Below, in pieces: positions 43,742 to 52,654 of a stretch of DNA of 64,000 nt; the first letter of the stretch is position 1; each line of letters starts with the position of its first letter. This DNA comes from Candidatus Gastranaerophilales bacterium (GTDB lineage Bacteria; Cyanobacteriota; Vampirovibrionia; Gastranaerophilales; Gastranaerophilaceae), in contig CALUQG010000005.1 of the NCBI GenBank assembly GCA_944322855.1, positions 1 through 64,000 on the forward strand, given 5' to 3'. A program made the position numbers and the translations under genes. The notes beneath the pieces are model-generated. The model did no database searches. It had not been told where the DNA came from and worked only from the letters and a program-made list of their open reading frames with translations.

Positions 43742-44262
43742 TAGTTTTCTCCTTTAAGAAATTCAGTAAGTAACTTTGCAGCGTGCTTTGCAAACATATA
43801 TTTTATTAAAATTCTTGGATATTTAGAGTTTACATTGTATTTGTGCACCTTTATTGCATCTTTGCTTCCAAGAGCAATGTAAACAAGTCCTACTGGTTTG
43901 TCTTTTGAACCTCCCGTTGGCCCTGCTATTCCAGTTGTAGCTATTGCATAATCTGAATTTGTACTTTCAATCAGACCTTGAACCATTTCCTGTGCAGTTT
44001 GAATACTGACAGCGCCATATTTTTCAAGTGTTTCTTTTTTTACATTTAGATATTTTGTCTTCGCTTCGTTTGCATATGTGACAAAGTTGCATATTGTGTA
44101 AGAAGAACTACCTGAAACATCAGTTATTAATGAACTTAAAAGACCGCCTGTACATGATTCTGCAATAGATAATGTTTTTTTGTTATCTATTAAAAATCGT
44201 CCTGCTTCTTCTTCGTTTTTTTTGTTAAATAACAAGTTTATTAGTTTTAAGTTTTCAAACAT
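43741..44262 (-). CDS. pncC: Nicotinamide-nucleotide amidohydrolase (CinA C-terminal domain protein)
   Basis: A 173-residue enzyme converting NMN to nicotinate mononucleotide in NAD recycling. The family motif SIAESCTGGLLSS contains the catalytic Ser, and ATTGIAGPTGG and GLVYIAL follow as in PncC. It lacks the N-terminal CinA domain, so it is the stand-alone form. An extra 20 residues precede the core. Coupled to the isocitrate dehydrogenase downstream and preceded closely (9 bp) by the exported protein gene. Confidence 0.92.
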   Translation of the reverse strand: MFENLKLINLLFNKKNEEEAGRFLIDNKKTLSIAESCTGGLLSSLITDVSGSSSYTICNFVTYANEAKTKYLNVKKETLEKYGAVSIQTAQEMVQGLIESTNSDYAIATTGIAGPTGGSKDKPVGLVYIALGSKDAIKVHKYNVNSKYPRILIKYMFAKHAAKLLTEFLKGEN

Positions 44263-44271
44263 AGTATTTTA

Positions 44272-44961
44272 CTAATGTAAAGGAATATCCAGAGGCTGTG
44301 TCAGCATGACTTCAAGTTCTGTGCCTTGAGGAATATTTACATCATTGCCTTTTTTGAATAAATCAACTATATCATCTATAACATAATAGAATGCACCGCC
44401 TATTACTCCTCCTGCGGCACCTATAGGAACGCAAACATACTGCATATTTTCACCGGTACCTTTCCCCCAATCGATAGTTGTTTTAACAATCTTTTTGGTG
44501 TTTTCCCAATTTTGCTGAATTGCATAACCGTAGTTTCCGTTTTGATAAATACCACCGTCAAGAGTGATTTGTGAATAGTTGTACAAACCGGCATTCAATG
44601 GAATTTGTCTGCCTGTTGGAGTAACAATGTGATCGAATTTTAGATATAATACAGCACTTCTTGAAAGTCTTTTTGGCTGTATTACTCGATCATATGTACC
44701 TCTTATTACCGAACCTGCTGGCAAAGCTATTTGTCCGTTTACTTTCTGATCATTTTTCAGCATTGCAGAAAATTCATCACCGGCTGACGCTGCACTTGTT
44801 GACAACGGGTCAAGCAGTTCTAACTTAAAAGAAGTCCCGGCCGGTATCCTTATAGCCTGTATATCAGCATGCATTGTTTTTGATTGTTCTGCTTTACTCA
44901 TGCTTTCTGTTGCAAATATAAATAATGCTGCAACCATCATTGTTATTATGTATTTTTTCAT
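44272..44961 (-). CDS. Exported hypothetical protein (TrbI-like beta domain)
   Basis: A 229-residue protein with a signal peptide (about 1-24, ending SKAEQ) and the strong SD GAGGAG. The mature part has IPAGTSFKLELLDPLSTSAASAGDEF followed by LPAGSVIRGTYDRV, the kind of beta-rich module seen in TrbI/VirB10-like and other periplasmic proteins. A hydrophobic Gly-rich segment (about 175-195) is present and a second IPQGTELEV lies at the end. Location is periplasmic. Specific function unknown; nearby pncC is probably only an operon neighbour. Confidence 0.72.
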   Translation of the reverse strand: MKKYIITMMVAALFIFATESMSKAEQSKTMHADIQAIRIPAGTSFKLELLDPLSTSAASAGDEFSAMLKNDQKVNGQIALPAGSVIRGTYDRVIQPKRLSRSAVLYLKFDHIVTPTGRQIPLNAGLYNYSQITLDGGIYQNGNYGYAIQQNWENTKKIVKTTIDWGKGTGENMQYVCVPIGAAGGVIGGAFYYVIDDIVDLFKKGNDVNIPQGTELEVMLTQPLDIPLH

Positions 44962-45025
44962 AAATCTCCTCGCTGTCTGATTTCTATAAAAATATTGTAG
45001 ATATACTTAATATAAAATGCAAATG

Positions 45026-45271
45026 TTAGTCGATTTCTTCATATAATGTTTGTGCTTCCTGAATGGAAACATTGCCTGAAGGAATTCTGTTAATTTTTAT
45101 TTTGACATTTTTATTAAAATGTTCTATTTCAACAACATCACCTTCTTTAAGCTGCTTTGAGGGTTTTGCAGGTGTTCCGTTCACCAGTACCCGGCCCTGG
45201 TCTGATACATCATTTGCTACTGTACGTCTTTTTATAAGTCTTGATACTTTTAAAAATTTATCCAATCTCAT
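45026..45271 (-). CDS. RNA-binding S4-domain protein (RqcP type)
   Basis: An 81-residue small S4-like protein. MRLDKFLKVSRLIKRRTVANDV followed by GRVLVNG and KPSKQLKEGDVVEI is typical of RqcP/YabO and Hsp15-like proteins, which act on stalled 50S-peptidyl-tRNA complexes during ribosome-associated quality control. Length is right for RqcP. AAGGAT precedes the ATG. Monocistronic. Confidence 0.85.
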   Translation of the reverse strand: MRLDKFLKVSRLIKRRTVANDVSDQGRVLVNGTPAKPSKQLKEGDVVEIEHFNKNVKIKINRIPSGNVSIQEAQTLYEEID

Positions 45272-45460
45272 TTATATTATCCTTGTTTGTTTTCTATACT
45301 GAGTATCTGCAAAACTAAAAGACAAATCAACTTTTATTTTTGTTATATAATTTTACTGCTAATTATAGTTGTCGTTAATTTATTTAACAAAATATGCATG
45401 GGTATAGCAAAAAATTTTTTTTCCTGTATTCATGTATGTGTACATAAAAAGAGATAGAAT

Positions 45461-46261
45461 ATGACTACGCTGATTACTTCACCGCAGTTTACACCATCTC
45501 ACGATGTAAAAAATGCAGGTGTCATAAAATATAAAGAAAATCCTTTAAAAGGGCTAATAAAAAAAGATCATGAAGGTCAGGTTAAAAGAGCAGCACTGGG
45601 TGGAAGTGCGCTGATGACTCTGTTATATTTGTTTGCGGTTGCAAAAGGTCAAAAAAAATCGGCTTTTAAGCTAAGAGACATGTTTAAATTGGATTTTGGT
45701 GCTTTGACTGCTATAGGTCTTGCTACTTCTTCTGTTATCGGAGGACTTACAGGCGGTTTGATTGCTGACAAAAAAGAAAATTGCAAACCAAAGCTTAAAG
45801 AAGCTATCCATCAATTTTTAGGAAATATTGTTACTCCTATCACAATAGTAGGTGTTGCTACTTCGCAAATAAAAAAACATAATTTTGATAAATTTACAAA
45901 ATGGACTTTGAATGCACTTGCCGGTGTTGTTGGTGTAGCAACAGGCGTCACAGGCGGAAATTATATTGCTTCAAAAGTAAATGAGCGTATATTTAAAGAA
46001 AACGATGATAGAAAAGTAGGTATAAAAGATTTTGGAATACATGTTGATGATATCTTAACTGTAATTGCACTTGCTACTGCTAAGAAAAAAGATGTTATGG
46101 CTCAGACTGTAGAAGAGCTGCCTCAAACCGGTATTCAAAAATTTATTTCAAAAGCTCTGCCTGCAATATTCTTGATTTGCGGTTACGAAGCAGGTACTAA
46201 AACAGCTGCTGATGTAAACAAAAATTTAAACGTGAATAAAGATAAAGCTAAATCTGCCTGA
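45461..46261 (+). CDS. Hypothetical multi-helix membrane protein
   Basis: A 266-residue protein with a polar N-terminal segment of about 45 residues, then several Gly/Ala-rich hydrophobic stretches (about 48-65, 80-105, 120-135, 150-170 and 225-245) and a Lys/Asn-rich tail. It has a Gly-rich feature GGLTGGLIADKK and GVATGVTGGNYIASKV. The style resembles the paralogs at 671-2529, but I see no clear sequence match. No enzymatic motif. Function unknown. Confidence 0.65.
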   Translation: MTTLITSPQFTPSHDVKNAGVIKYKENPLKGLIKKDHEGQVKRAALGGSALMTLLYLFAVAKGQKKSAFKLRDMFKLDFGALTAIGLATSSVIGGLTGGLIADKKENCKPKLKEAIHQFLGNIVTPITIVGVATSQIKKHNFDKFTKWTLNALAGVVGVATGVTGGNYIASKVNERIFKENDDRKVGIKDFGIHVDDILTVIALATAKKKDVMAQTVEELPQTGIQKFISKALPAIFLICGYEAGTKTAADVNKNLNVNKDKAKSA

Positions 46262-46301
46262 ATCTGCTATAATATTTTAGTAATTCAGGAGCTTGAGATT
46301 T

Positions 46302-47135
46302 ATGGTTAATTTAAAAAATATTTTGTTTCTGGCTATAGTATTTTGTTTTTCTCTTACAAACTGTGCTATAGCAAAATCATTGAATTTTGCGGTTTCTTCT
46401 GATTTAGAATATTCTTCTAATCCTGATAATAGAGAATCTGCAAATATTTTGAATGGTTTTATCGACAGAGTGAACGAAAATAGTTATGATTTTGTCGTTT
46501 TTCTTGGTGACAATATAGAAAAATCTAATATGGATAATCTTACAGGCTTTTTGAAAGCTATAAAAAATATAAAATGTCCGTATTATCTTGTTATGGGAAA
46601 TAAAGATGTTCATAAAATCTCAGGCATTGAAAAAAAAGAATATCTAAAAGCTGTTTCAAAATATAATCATTACCAGAAGGACAAAAGTGAATCTTATTAT
46701 TTTTCCCCTGCTTCAGGAATACTTGTTGTTGTTCTCGATTCTGTTTCTTCAGGCATGCCGACTGAACATGGTGTTTTTACACAAAGAACTTTAAACTGGC
46801 TTGATGAAGTACTTACAAAAAATAAAAATAAAAAAGTTATAATTTTCCAGCATGTTCCATATATGACCCCATATGATGATTATCCAAAAGAAATCTTACA
46901 GAAAAATGAATTTAGAGCTGTAATCGGAAGACATGATAATGTGCTTGCTATAATTGCCGGTCATTATAAGAAAGAGCTTATTCAAAAAGGCGATGATGGT
47001 GTTACTCACATTTGTGTTCCTGCTTTGTCAGAAGAACCATATTATTATATGAATATTACACTTGAATATGACAAGTTTCTTTTCTTTAGAGGAAAGAATT
47101 ATAGACTTAAAGAAAACAAGCTGCCTGCTATTTAA
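46302..47135 (+). CDS. Exported metallophosphoesterase-like protein
   Basis: A 277-residue protein. Start at 46302 (MVNLKNILF) is preceded by AGGAG; a longer frame three codons upstream is less likely. A signal peptide (1-25) is followed by a calcineurin-like fold: SSDLEYS in place of the usual DxH, FLGDNIE (GDNI for GDxx), VMGNKD (for GNHD), FQHVPY and IAGHYKK. The GNKD in place of GNHD loses a catalytic His, and DxH is absent, so activity is doubtful. It is likely periplasmic. Confidence 0.75.
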   Translation: MVNLKNILFLAIVFCFSLTNCAIAKSLNFAVSSDLEYSSNPDNRESANILNGFIDRVNENSYDFVVFLGDNIEKSNMDNLTGFLKAIKNIKCPYYLVMGNKDVHKISGIEKKEYLKAVSKYNHYQKDKSESYYFSPASGILVVVLDSVSSGMPTEHGVFTQRTLNWLDEVLTKNKNKKVIIFQHVPYMTPYDDYPKEILQKNEFRAVIGRHDNVLAIIAGHYKKELIQKGDDGVTHICVPALSEEPYYYMNITLEYDKFLFFRGKNYRLKENKLPAI

Positions 47136-47374
47136 TGTGTATGGACTAATTTTTTAAGTAATCTTTTACCTTTAGCTTTTATGCATAATATTGCTATTGT
47201 GATTGCTGTTGCAATAGCAAATGCTCTGACAATGAGTTCTTTTGCTTTTCGGGTATTTTGAATATTTTCAGTTTTTGTTATATTGCTATCGGCCGGTATA
47301 TTTTTATTTACTTGTACAGCAGGAGGCGGCAACTTTACGTGTGAGTCATACACACCAAATCCTCTTATTTTCAT
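47132..47374 (-). CDS. Small C-terminally anchored membrane protein
   Basis: An 80-residue protein with a polar N-terminus (about 1-45, with the LPPPAVQV segment) and one hydrophobic helix (about 46-66), then a very basic tail (KAKGKRLLKKL). AGGG precedes the ATG. It overlaps the convergent metallophosphoesterase by four bases. Similar in size and topology to the small protein at 6135, but not obviously homologous. Function unknown. Confidence 0.55.
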   Translation of the reverse strand: MKIRGFGVYDSHVKLPPPAVQVNKNIPADSNITKTENIQNTRKAKELIVRAFAIATAITIAILCIKAKGKRLLKKLVHTH

Positions 47375-47463
47375 TTTATTACCCTGTTTTATTTTTTATA
47401 AAAGTATTATAAAACAAACAATTACACTTGTAATATATCTTTAGAAAATATTAACAATTATAG

Positions 47464-50400
47464 CTATTCTATCCATCTGAAGTTTTTTACAAACTTTTCT
47501 TCATTGATTTTTCCGTCAATTTTTACGGTGAATATTCTGTATTTTTGATCACTTAATTCTACACCCGGGATTTTGTTCAAATCCTCAAGAAGAGATTGTT
47601 TGTCAGAAGCTCCGAGTTTAAATCCCGGAAGCGCATTTAGAAGTGAATTAAAAGATAGATTTCCAACAGAGCCAAGAATATTAGATGCTTTTTTAGTCAG
47701 CCTGCCGAATACTCTCAAATCAGCATATTGCTGAAGTATGTCATATTCTCCGTTGATATAGATATTCAGATTGTCACCTTTCGAGTAAATTTCTATGTTT
47801 TGAGCGACACCATTTTTCATTGCAAAGTTACCTTTTATTGAATCAAAATGCCCTGTTTTTATAGGTGTTAATAAATCAATAAGATTGCTGATACTTATAC
47901 CGGTGATACCGCTTTTTATAAAGTTACCGGCTTTTAGAAGGTATTCAACTGATCCGAGTTTTGGCATTTTCCCGTCAGCTATCTCAAAATAAACATAGCC
48001 GGACATGTTTTTTATACGATCTTCTTCTGTTGAACCACGGGTTGTTATTATGATTGTTCCGTTCGATTGTCCGTATATCTGGTCTTTGAAATCAAATAAT
48101 TTTGAGGCAACTTCATTTGAATCGACATTTAGTGCGGAAACATTTGCTTTTATTGTGCCGTTTGAAAAATTATAACTTGCAGTGCCTGTCATTCTTCCTG
48201 TTGTAACATCAAACCATAGCTTGTTGATTTCAAGCAGCATATTTTTTCCGAGTTTGAATTCTGACGTATAATTTTTTGCAGGCAAGCCTCGAATAATAAT
48301 ATCTTTTACGTTCATTGATCCATTTTTTATTTCTATATCAGAAATACTGAAAGGTATGGACTTTTTATTAGATGCACCGGTCATTTTGGTAGTTGTATCA
48401 GGTGTCCGGATTTTGGTTAGTGAATCAATAAAAGTGTCCAAATTAAGTTCATCTGAATTAATATCCAGTTTATCTACTACAAATGGTTGTTCAAGTGTGT
48501 TTTTTGCAGCAGCTTTAATTCTTAAGTCCGAGTTGTAAATTGTTCCGTCTGTTTCAAGTTCAATGTTTTTTCCTTTAAATCGAATTAATAAATTTTTTAT
48601 AGTTGTGTCATATATCGGCATTTGTGCATTGGATATATTTAAATATCCGTTAACAACAGGTTTATTTAGATAACCGTTAATTTTTAAATCACAATTGAAC
48701 ATTCCGTTTTTTAAAACTGATTTTTTAAAAATAAAGTTAAATATTTTCACACTGGCATTATTGACAGTTTTTAAAGATAAGTCTTTTAGATATATAAGAT
48801 TTTTGTCTTTTCCTTCTATTGTTCCGTTTGAGGTAAATATAGTAAGAGGATAGATTTTATCGTTTTGCGATATCATATATCTGACATAGTTGAGTCTTTT
48901 AATATAATAAATATTTTTTTTGACTTTTATATCAGCAAAAATTTTTCTTTCATTAGATACATCCCCGAGGTTTGCTCCCATGTAATATATGTCAGCATCT
49001 TTGGCAAATTTAATTTCAGGATGTATATTGAATTCTTTTATATTGCCGTTAAGGTCTACAGTAAGTGTAATATCACCTTTTGGTTTTAGCGGATAAGTCA
49101 GAAAATTATTTATATATTTATTGGTAAAATAGTCAGTTAGTTTTGTTGTAAAATAGCCTTTAAAGCTCATTGTTTTATCAAGATCCCATACTGCAAAGTT
49201 GAGAAATACTGGAGTGTTGTCAACTCTGGCAATAATTGATTTTATCTCAATTTTTGACCCCTTTAAAATAATTTTGCCGCTATCTATGATTACCGGTGTA
49301 TTAAAATATGCTTGTGTGAATTTGACATCTTTAAAATCAATGTATCCGTCAAAACTATTGTTGTTGCACTTAATAAAAATATTTGCATTTCCCTGATAGT
49401 CTTTGTATGCATTTAAAAGTTTTTGAACAGAAGCTGGAAGCATTTTTGAGCTTTTTAATGTATTTAAGGATTTAATATCAAAATTTGTTATATGTATTAT
49501 CCCGTTTAAAACAGGTTTTGGTGAAAATATTTTACTTACTGTCAAATTAGAAAATATATTAGAGTCATATAATTTGGCATGAAAACTTTTCAAAACAAGT
49601 TTTTCTTCTTTTATTTCAAAGTTTCCGCTGCTAATACCTGAAGTTTGTTTTGTTTTCTGATTAATTGGGGTAAAGTAGCCTTTTGCCTGTAAATATTTGG
49701 GGGCGAAGTTAGTTTCATTTATGCCGTACGGTGATTTATATTCTCCTTGTAGAGATATGAGTGAATTGGTTTGAGGCATAGACGAAATATTCTTTATAAA
49801 GTGTTCTTTAGTTATGCAGTTTAATATTTCATCGGTATTTAGTTTATCAGCAGAAAATTTTAAGTCTATTTTATCCTGATTTGCAAAACCATGTGCATTG
49901 ATTTTAGCTCTTTTTTCATTTGCTTTCAAGTTAACTTTCCATCCAGAGTTGTCAAATTCAATTTTTCCGTTAATCTTTTGAAAAACGAGTGGAAGCTGTT
50001 TAAGTTTTGCATTTACATTTATTAAATCTAAAATCCCTGATATGTTTAACGTTTTATTTGTTGCAATTGTTGAAAAATCTTTTACTATACCGGTGATTTT
50101 AATCTTTATGTTTGAGGTTCCATAAGCCTTTTCTAACGGGGATGCCATTATTTTTCTGCTTTCAAGTATTTTGCTTGTGTTAAGAATATCAAGCAGTTCA
50201 GACAAATCCAAAGATTTTGTTGTTATGTCGAAGTCAATATGTCCGTCTAAGTTAGCTTTACCGTCAATTTTAACAGGTTTGTTATTAATATATGCCGAAT
50301 TTGTATAAAAATGCATATCTTGTTTGTCAAAAACAAGAGCACCATTAGCTTTATGAATTGTAGTATTTAGACCTTCCAGCCTTGCTATTGTGTTTATAAA

Positions 50401-51945
50401 GTTAAATCGGCCTGTAACTTCGCCGTCGATAACAGTTCCTTTTGTGTATATATCAATATTCCCTTTGCCTTTAATGTCCATATATGGTACAGGCCCAAGG
50501 TCAAACCCTACAACTTCATGCACAGGCACAAGCATATATTCTGCAGTGGATAAATCAACATTAGGAGACGAAACAATGTGAAAGTTGCCTTTGCCGATAA
50601 ATTTCATTTCTGCTGTTCCATCGACATCAACATATTCACCGTGTCCGGCGAAGACTCTTGTTTTTATTTTGACATTGTCTTTCAAAAATTCCGCATAAAC
50701 CTTGCAATGCTGTACGAGAGGATTATTTTTTACTATATATACATCTTCTGCTTCTATTTTTCCGTAAAATTCAGGATTTGAAGCTGAACCTTTTATTTTA
50801 ACACTGCCGTTTACAATTCCCCAGACTCCATATTTTTTAAATTTTTGAATTACATTTCTAGGATCACCTTTAATAGAAGGTGTAAGCCAGTATAGTGAGT
50901 TTATATTGGAATCTGTGATTTTTACATCCAAATCAGTTTTTATTTCTTTTAAATTTTTAGATGTATAGTCTTTTATATTTCCTTTTATATTAAAATTCCA
51001 ATCTGATGCTTTAAAAACTGTTTCACTCAATACAAGCGTTTTGGGTTTGAAATCGATGATTGATGAAAATTTAATATCGCTGTTTGAGTTTAGGTTATCG
51101 AGATTATTTTTCATCTTAATGGAGAAATTTTTAAGTACTCCATCAATTTTAAGATTTTTATTCTTTTTAAATTCTGCATTAATTATTCCGTCGGCAGAAG
51201 TTATTTCATTATGTACAAAATATTTAAAATAGGGAGAAAAATCTGACAAATCCAAGTTTGTAATGCTGCCGTTACATACAAATTTTTTATCATTTAATCC
51301 TTTTTCAAACGGTAATTTGGATGAAATTTTCAATTGGATTTTAGATTTCTGAGTGTTATTTACTATAATATCTGAGTTAACTATTAAGCCTATCGTTCTC
51401 TTTTTTTTGTAATAAAAGTCTGCTGAAGGAATGTTAAAATCAATTTTTTTATTTACTAATTCATCGTTAAATGATATTAATGTATCTCGTATTTTTATAC
51501 CGTTGAGTTCAATATCAAGATTGTTTTTTTTATCTGGAATAACAATTTTGTATCTACCGAGATAAAAATTTTTGTCTTTTTTTCTTGTTAGGGACAAATA
51601 TGTTTTATCTGTTTTTAATCCCACTATAGATATTTTTTTGAAAATTATGTCAGGAAGGTACACTACTGTATCAATTTTTCTTGATGAGACAATATCAACT
51701 TTATTAATATCTTTTATGCTTATCTCATTTGCCGTTATGCGCAAAGAAAAATCAGGATATGTTTTTAATTTGATATTATTGCATTTAAAATCTAAACCTG
51801 TTTTTTCTTTTATCGTTATGCTTATTGAGTTTGAGTTTAGTTTTTTATTCAGAATTGCTGGCAGGCAAAACAAATATAATCCTTCGAGTAAGGATATTGT
51901 CAGTATAAAAATTATTATAATTATTTTCGCTGTTTTTATTTTCAT
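47464..51945 (-). CDS. Large AsmA-like/TamB-like envelope protein
   Basis: A 1493-residue protein with an N-terminal signal anchor (hydrophobic about 8-28) and a long beta-rich, Asn/Lys/Ile-rich repetitive region. Recurrent blocks such as NGxxxI-xNxxxxIxG (for example KNISGILDLINVNAKL, and GKANLDGHIDFDITTKSLDLS) and the C-terminal AsmA-2-like TRGSTEEDRIKNMSG and KLGASDKQSLLEDLNK segments match AsmA-type lipid-transport bridges. In diderms these carry phospholipids between membranes. It is divergent from the OmpH-like gene at 52078, which is consistent with envelope biogenesis. Confidence 0.82.
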   Translation of the reverse strand: MKIKTAKIIIIIFILTISLLEGLYLFCLPAILNKKLNSNSISITIKEKTGLDFKCNNIKLKTYPDFSLRITANEISIKDINKVDIVSSRKIDTVVYLPDIIFKKISIVGLKTDKTYLSLTRKKDKNFYLGRYKIVIPDKKNNLDIELNGIKIRDTLISFNDELVNKKIDFNIPSADFYYKKKRTIGLIVNSDIIVNNTQKSKIQLKISSKLPFEKGLNDKKFVCNGSITNLDLSDFSPYFKYFVHNEITSADGIINAEFKKNKNLKIDGVLKNFSIKMKNNLDNLNSNSDIKFSSIIDFKPKTLVLSETVFKASDWNFNIKGNIKDYTSKNLKEIKTDLDVKITDSNINSLYWLTPSIKGDPRNVIQKFKKYGVWGIVNGSVKIKGSASNPEFYGKIEAEDVYIVKNNPLVQHCKVYAEFLKDNVKIKTRVFAGHGEYVDVDGTAEMKFIGKGNFHIVSSPNVDLSTAEYMLVPVHEVVGFDLGPVPYMDIKGKGNIDIYTKGTVIDGEVTGRFNFINTIARLEGLNTTIHKANGALVFDKQDMHFYTNSAYINNKPVKIDGKANLDGHIDFDITTKSLDLSELLDILNTSKILESRKIMASPLEKAYGTSNIKIKITGIVKDFSTIATNKTLNISGILDLINVNAKLKQLPLVFQKINGKIEFDNSGWKVNLKANEKRAKINAHGFANQDKIDLKFSADKLNTDEILNCITKEHFIKNISSMPQTNSLISLQGEYKSPYGINETNFAPKYLQAKGYFTPINQKTKQTSGISSGNFEIKEEKLVLKSFHAKLYDSNIFSNLTVSKIFSPKPVLNGIIHITNFDIKSLNTLKSSKMLPASVQKLLNAYKDYQGNANIFIKCNNNSFDGYIDFKDVKFTQAYFNTPVIIDSGKIILKGSKIEIKSIIARVDNTPVFLNFAVWDLDKTMSFKGYFTTKLTDYFTNKYINNFLTYPLKPKGDITLTVDLNGNIKEFNIHPEIKFAKDADIYYMGANLGDVSNERKIFADIKVKKNIYYIKRLNYVRYMISQNDKIYPLTIFTSNGTIEGKDKNLIYLKDLSLKTVNNASVKIFNFIFKKSVLKNGMFNCDLKINGYLNKPVVNGYLNISNAQMPIYDTTIKNLLIRFKGKNIELETDGTIYNSDLRIKAAAKNTLEQPFVVDKLDINSDELNLDTFIDSLTKIRTPDTTTKMTGASNKKSIPFSISDIEIKNGSMNVKDIIIRGLPAKNYTSEFKLGKNMLLEINKLWFDVTTGRMTGTASYNFSNGTIKANVSALNVDSNEVASKLFDFKDQIYGQSNGTIIITTRGSTEEDRIKNMSGYVYFEIADGKMPKLGSVEYLLKAGNFIKSGITGISISNLIDLLTPIKTGHFDSIKGNFAMKNGVAQNIEIYSKGDNLNIYINGEYDILQQYADLRVFGRLTKKASNILGSVGNLSFNSLLNALPGFKLGASDKQSLLEDLNKIPGVELSDQKYRIFTVKIDGKINEEKFVKNFRWIE

Positions 51946-52077
51946 TGCTTATTTAGTTCAAACTGCATTTATAATTATATTATCAATCTGAAAATTTTTC
52001 ACTTGTCTTTACATATAATTGTTGTTAATATTATTGAATTGAAGATGTAGTAAATATAAGTTTGGAGTATATAGATT

Positions 52078-52554
52078 ATGAAAACTTTTAAAACCTTATG
52101 CATTTCAATAGCAGTATTTTGTACTTGTTTATTTGTATCGGCCAGTGCTAATGCTCAGACTATCGGATATGTTAATTACAAAACCGTAGAACAAAATTAT
52201 GAATATGCGAAAAGTGCATATAAAGAAATTGATACGAAATATCTTGAACTGCAACAATTTCTTATGGATAAAGAAAAGCAGTATAAGAATATAGATTCTC
52301 CTATTAATAAAAAGAACTTTGAGGATCAGGTGCAAAAAGATTTCAAAGCTAAAAATGATGAATTTACAAAACTTAAATTGAAAAGAGCACAGGAAGTAGA
52401 AAACAACATTCTTCAAGCAACAAAAGCTGTTGCTGCAGACAAAAAAATTGATGTAGTATTGGATTATAGAGTAATATTCACAGGTGGTGTGGATCTTTCT
52501 CAAGATGTAATAAATTATCTTAATTCTCCAAAATTCAAACCTGCTAAACAGTAA
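52078..52554 (+). CDS. OmpH/Skp-family periplasmic chaperone
   Basis: A 158-residue protein with a signal peptide (1-26, ending ASANAQ). A short beta start (TIGYVNYKTV) is followed by a long coiled-coil (about 40-125, rich in Lys/Gln/Glu) and a closing DVVLDYRVIFTGGVDLSQDVINYLN strand pair, the typical OmpH layout. It shields unfolded outer-membrane proteins. GGAG lies about 11 bases upstream. A strong terminator follows. Confirms an outer membrane. Confidence 0.87.
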   Translation: MKTFKTLCISIAVFCTCLFVSASANAQTIGYVNYKTVEQNYEYAKSAYKEIDTKYLELQQFLMDKEKQYKNIDSPINKKNFEDQVQKDFKAKNDEFTKLKLKRAQEVENNILQATKAVAADKKIDVVLDYRVIFTGGVDLSQDVINYLNSPKFKPAKQ

Positions 52555-52567
52555 AATCATTTTTATA

Positions 52568-52603
52568 TAGCAAAAAAGGCTAAAATTTTAGCCTTTTTTG
52601 CTA
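52568..52603 (+). terminator. Perfect 36-bp palindrome terminator after ompH
   Basis: TAGCAAAAAAGGCTAAAA is followed directly by its reverse complement with no loop in DNA. As RNA it gives a GC core (AGGC/GCCT) with A and U tracts, terminating in both directions. Confidence 0.85.
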
Positions 52604-52654
52604 ATTGTAGCTTTTGTGATATTGTGAAAATGGAGTTTATTGTGAGGTGATACT

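Noticed and set aside
52568-52603. Palindrome as a protein-binding site
   Set aside because: Position after ompH with A and T runs fits a terminator better.
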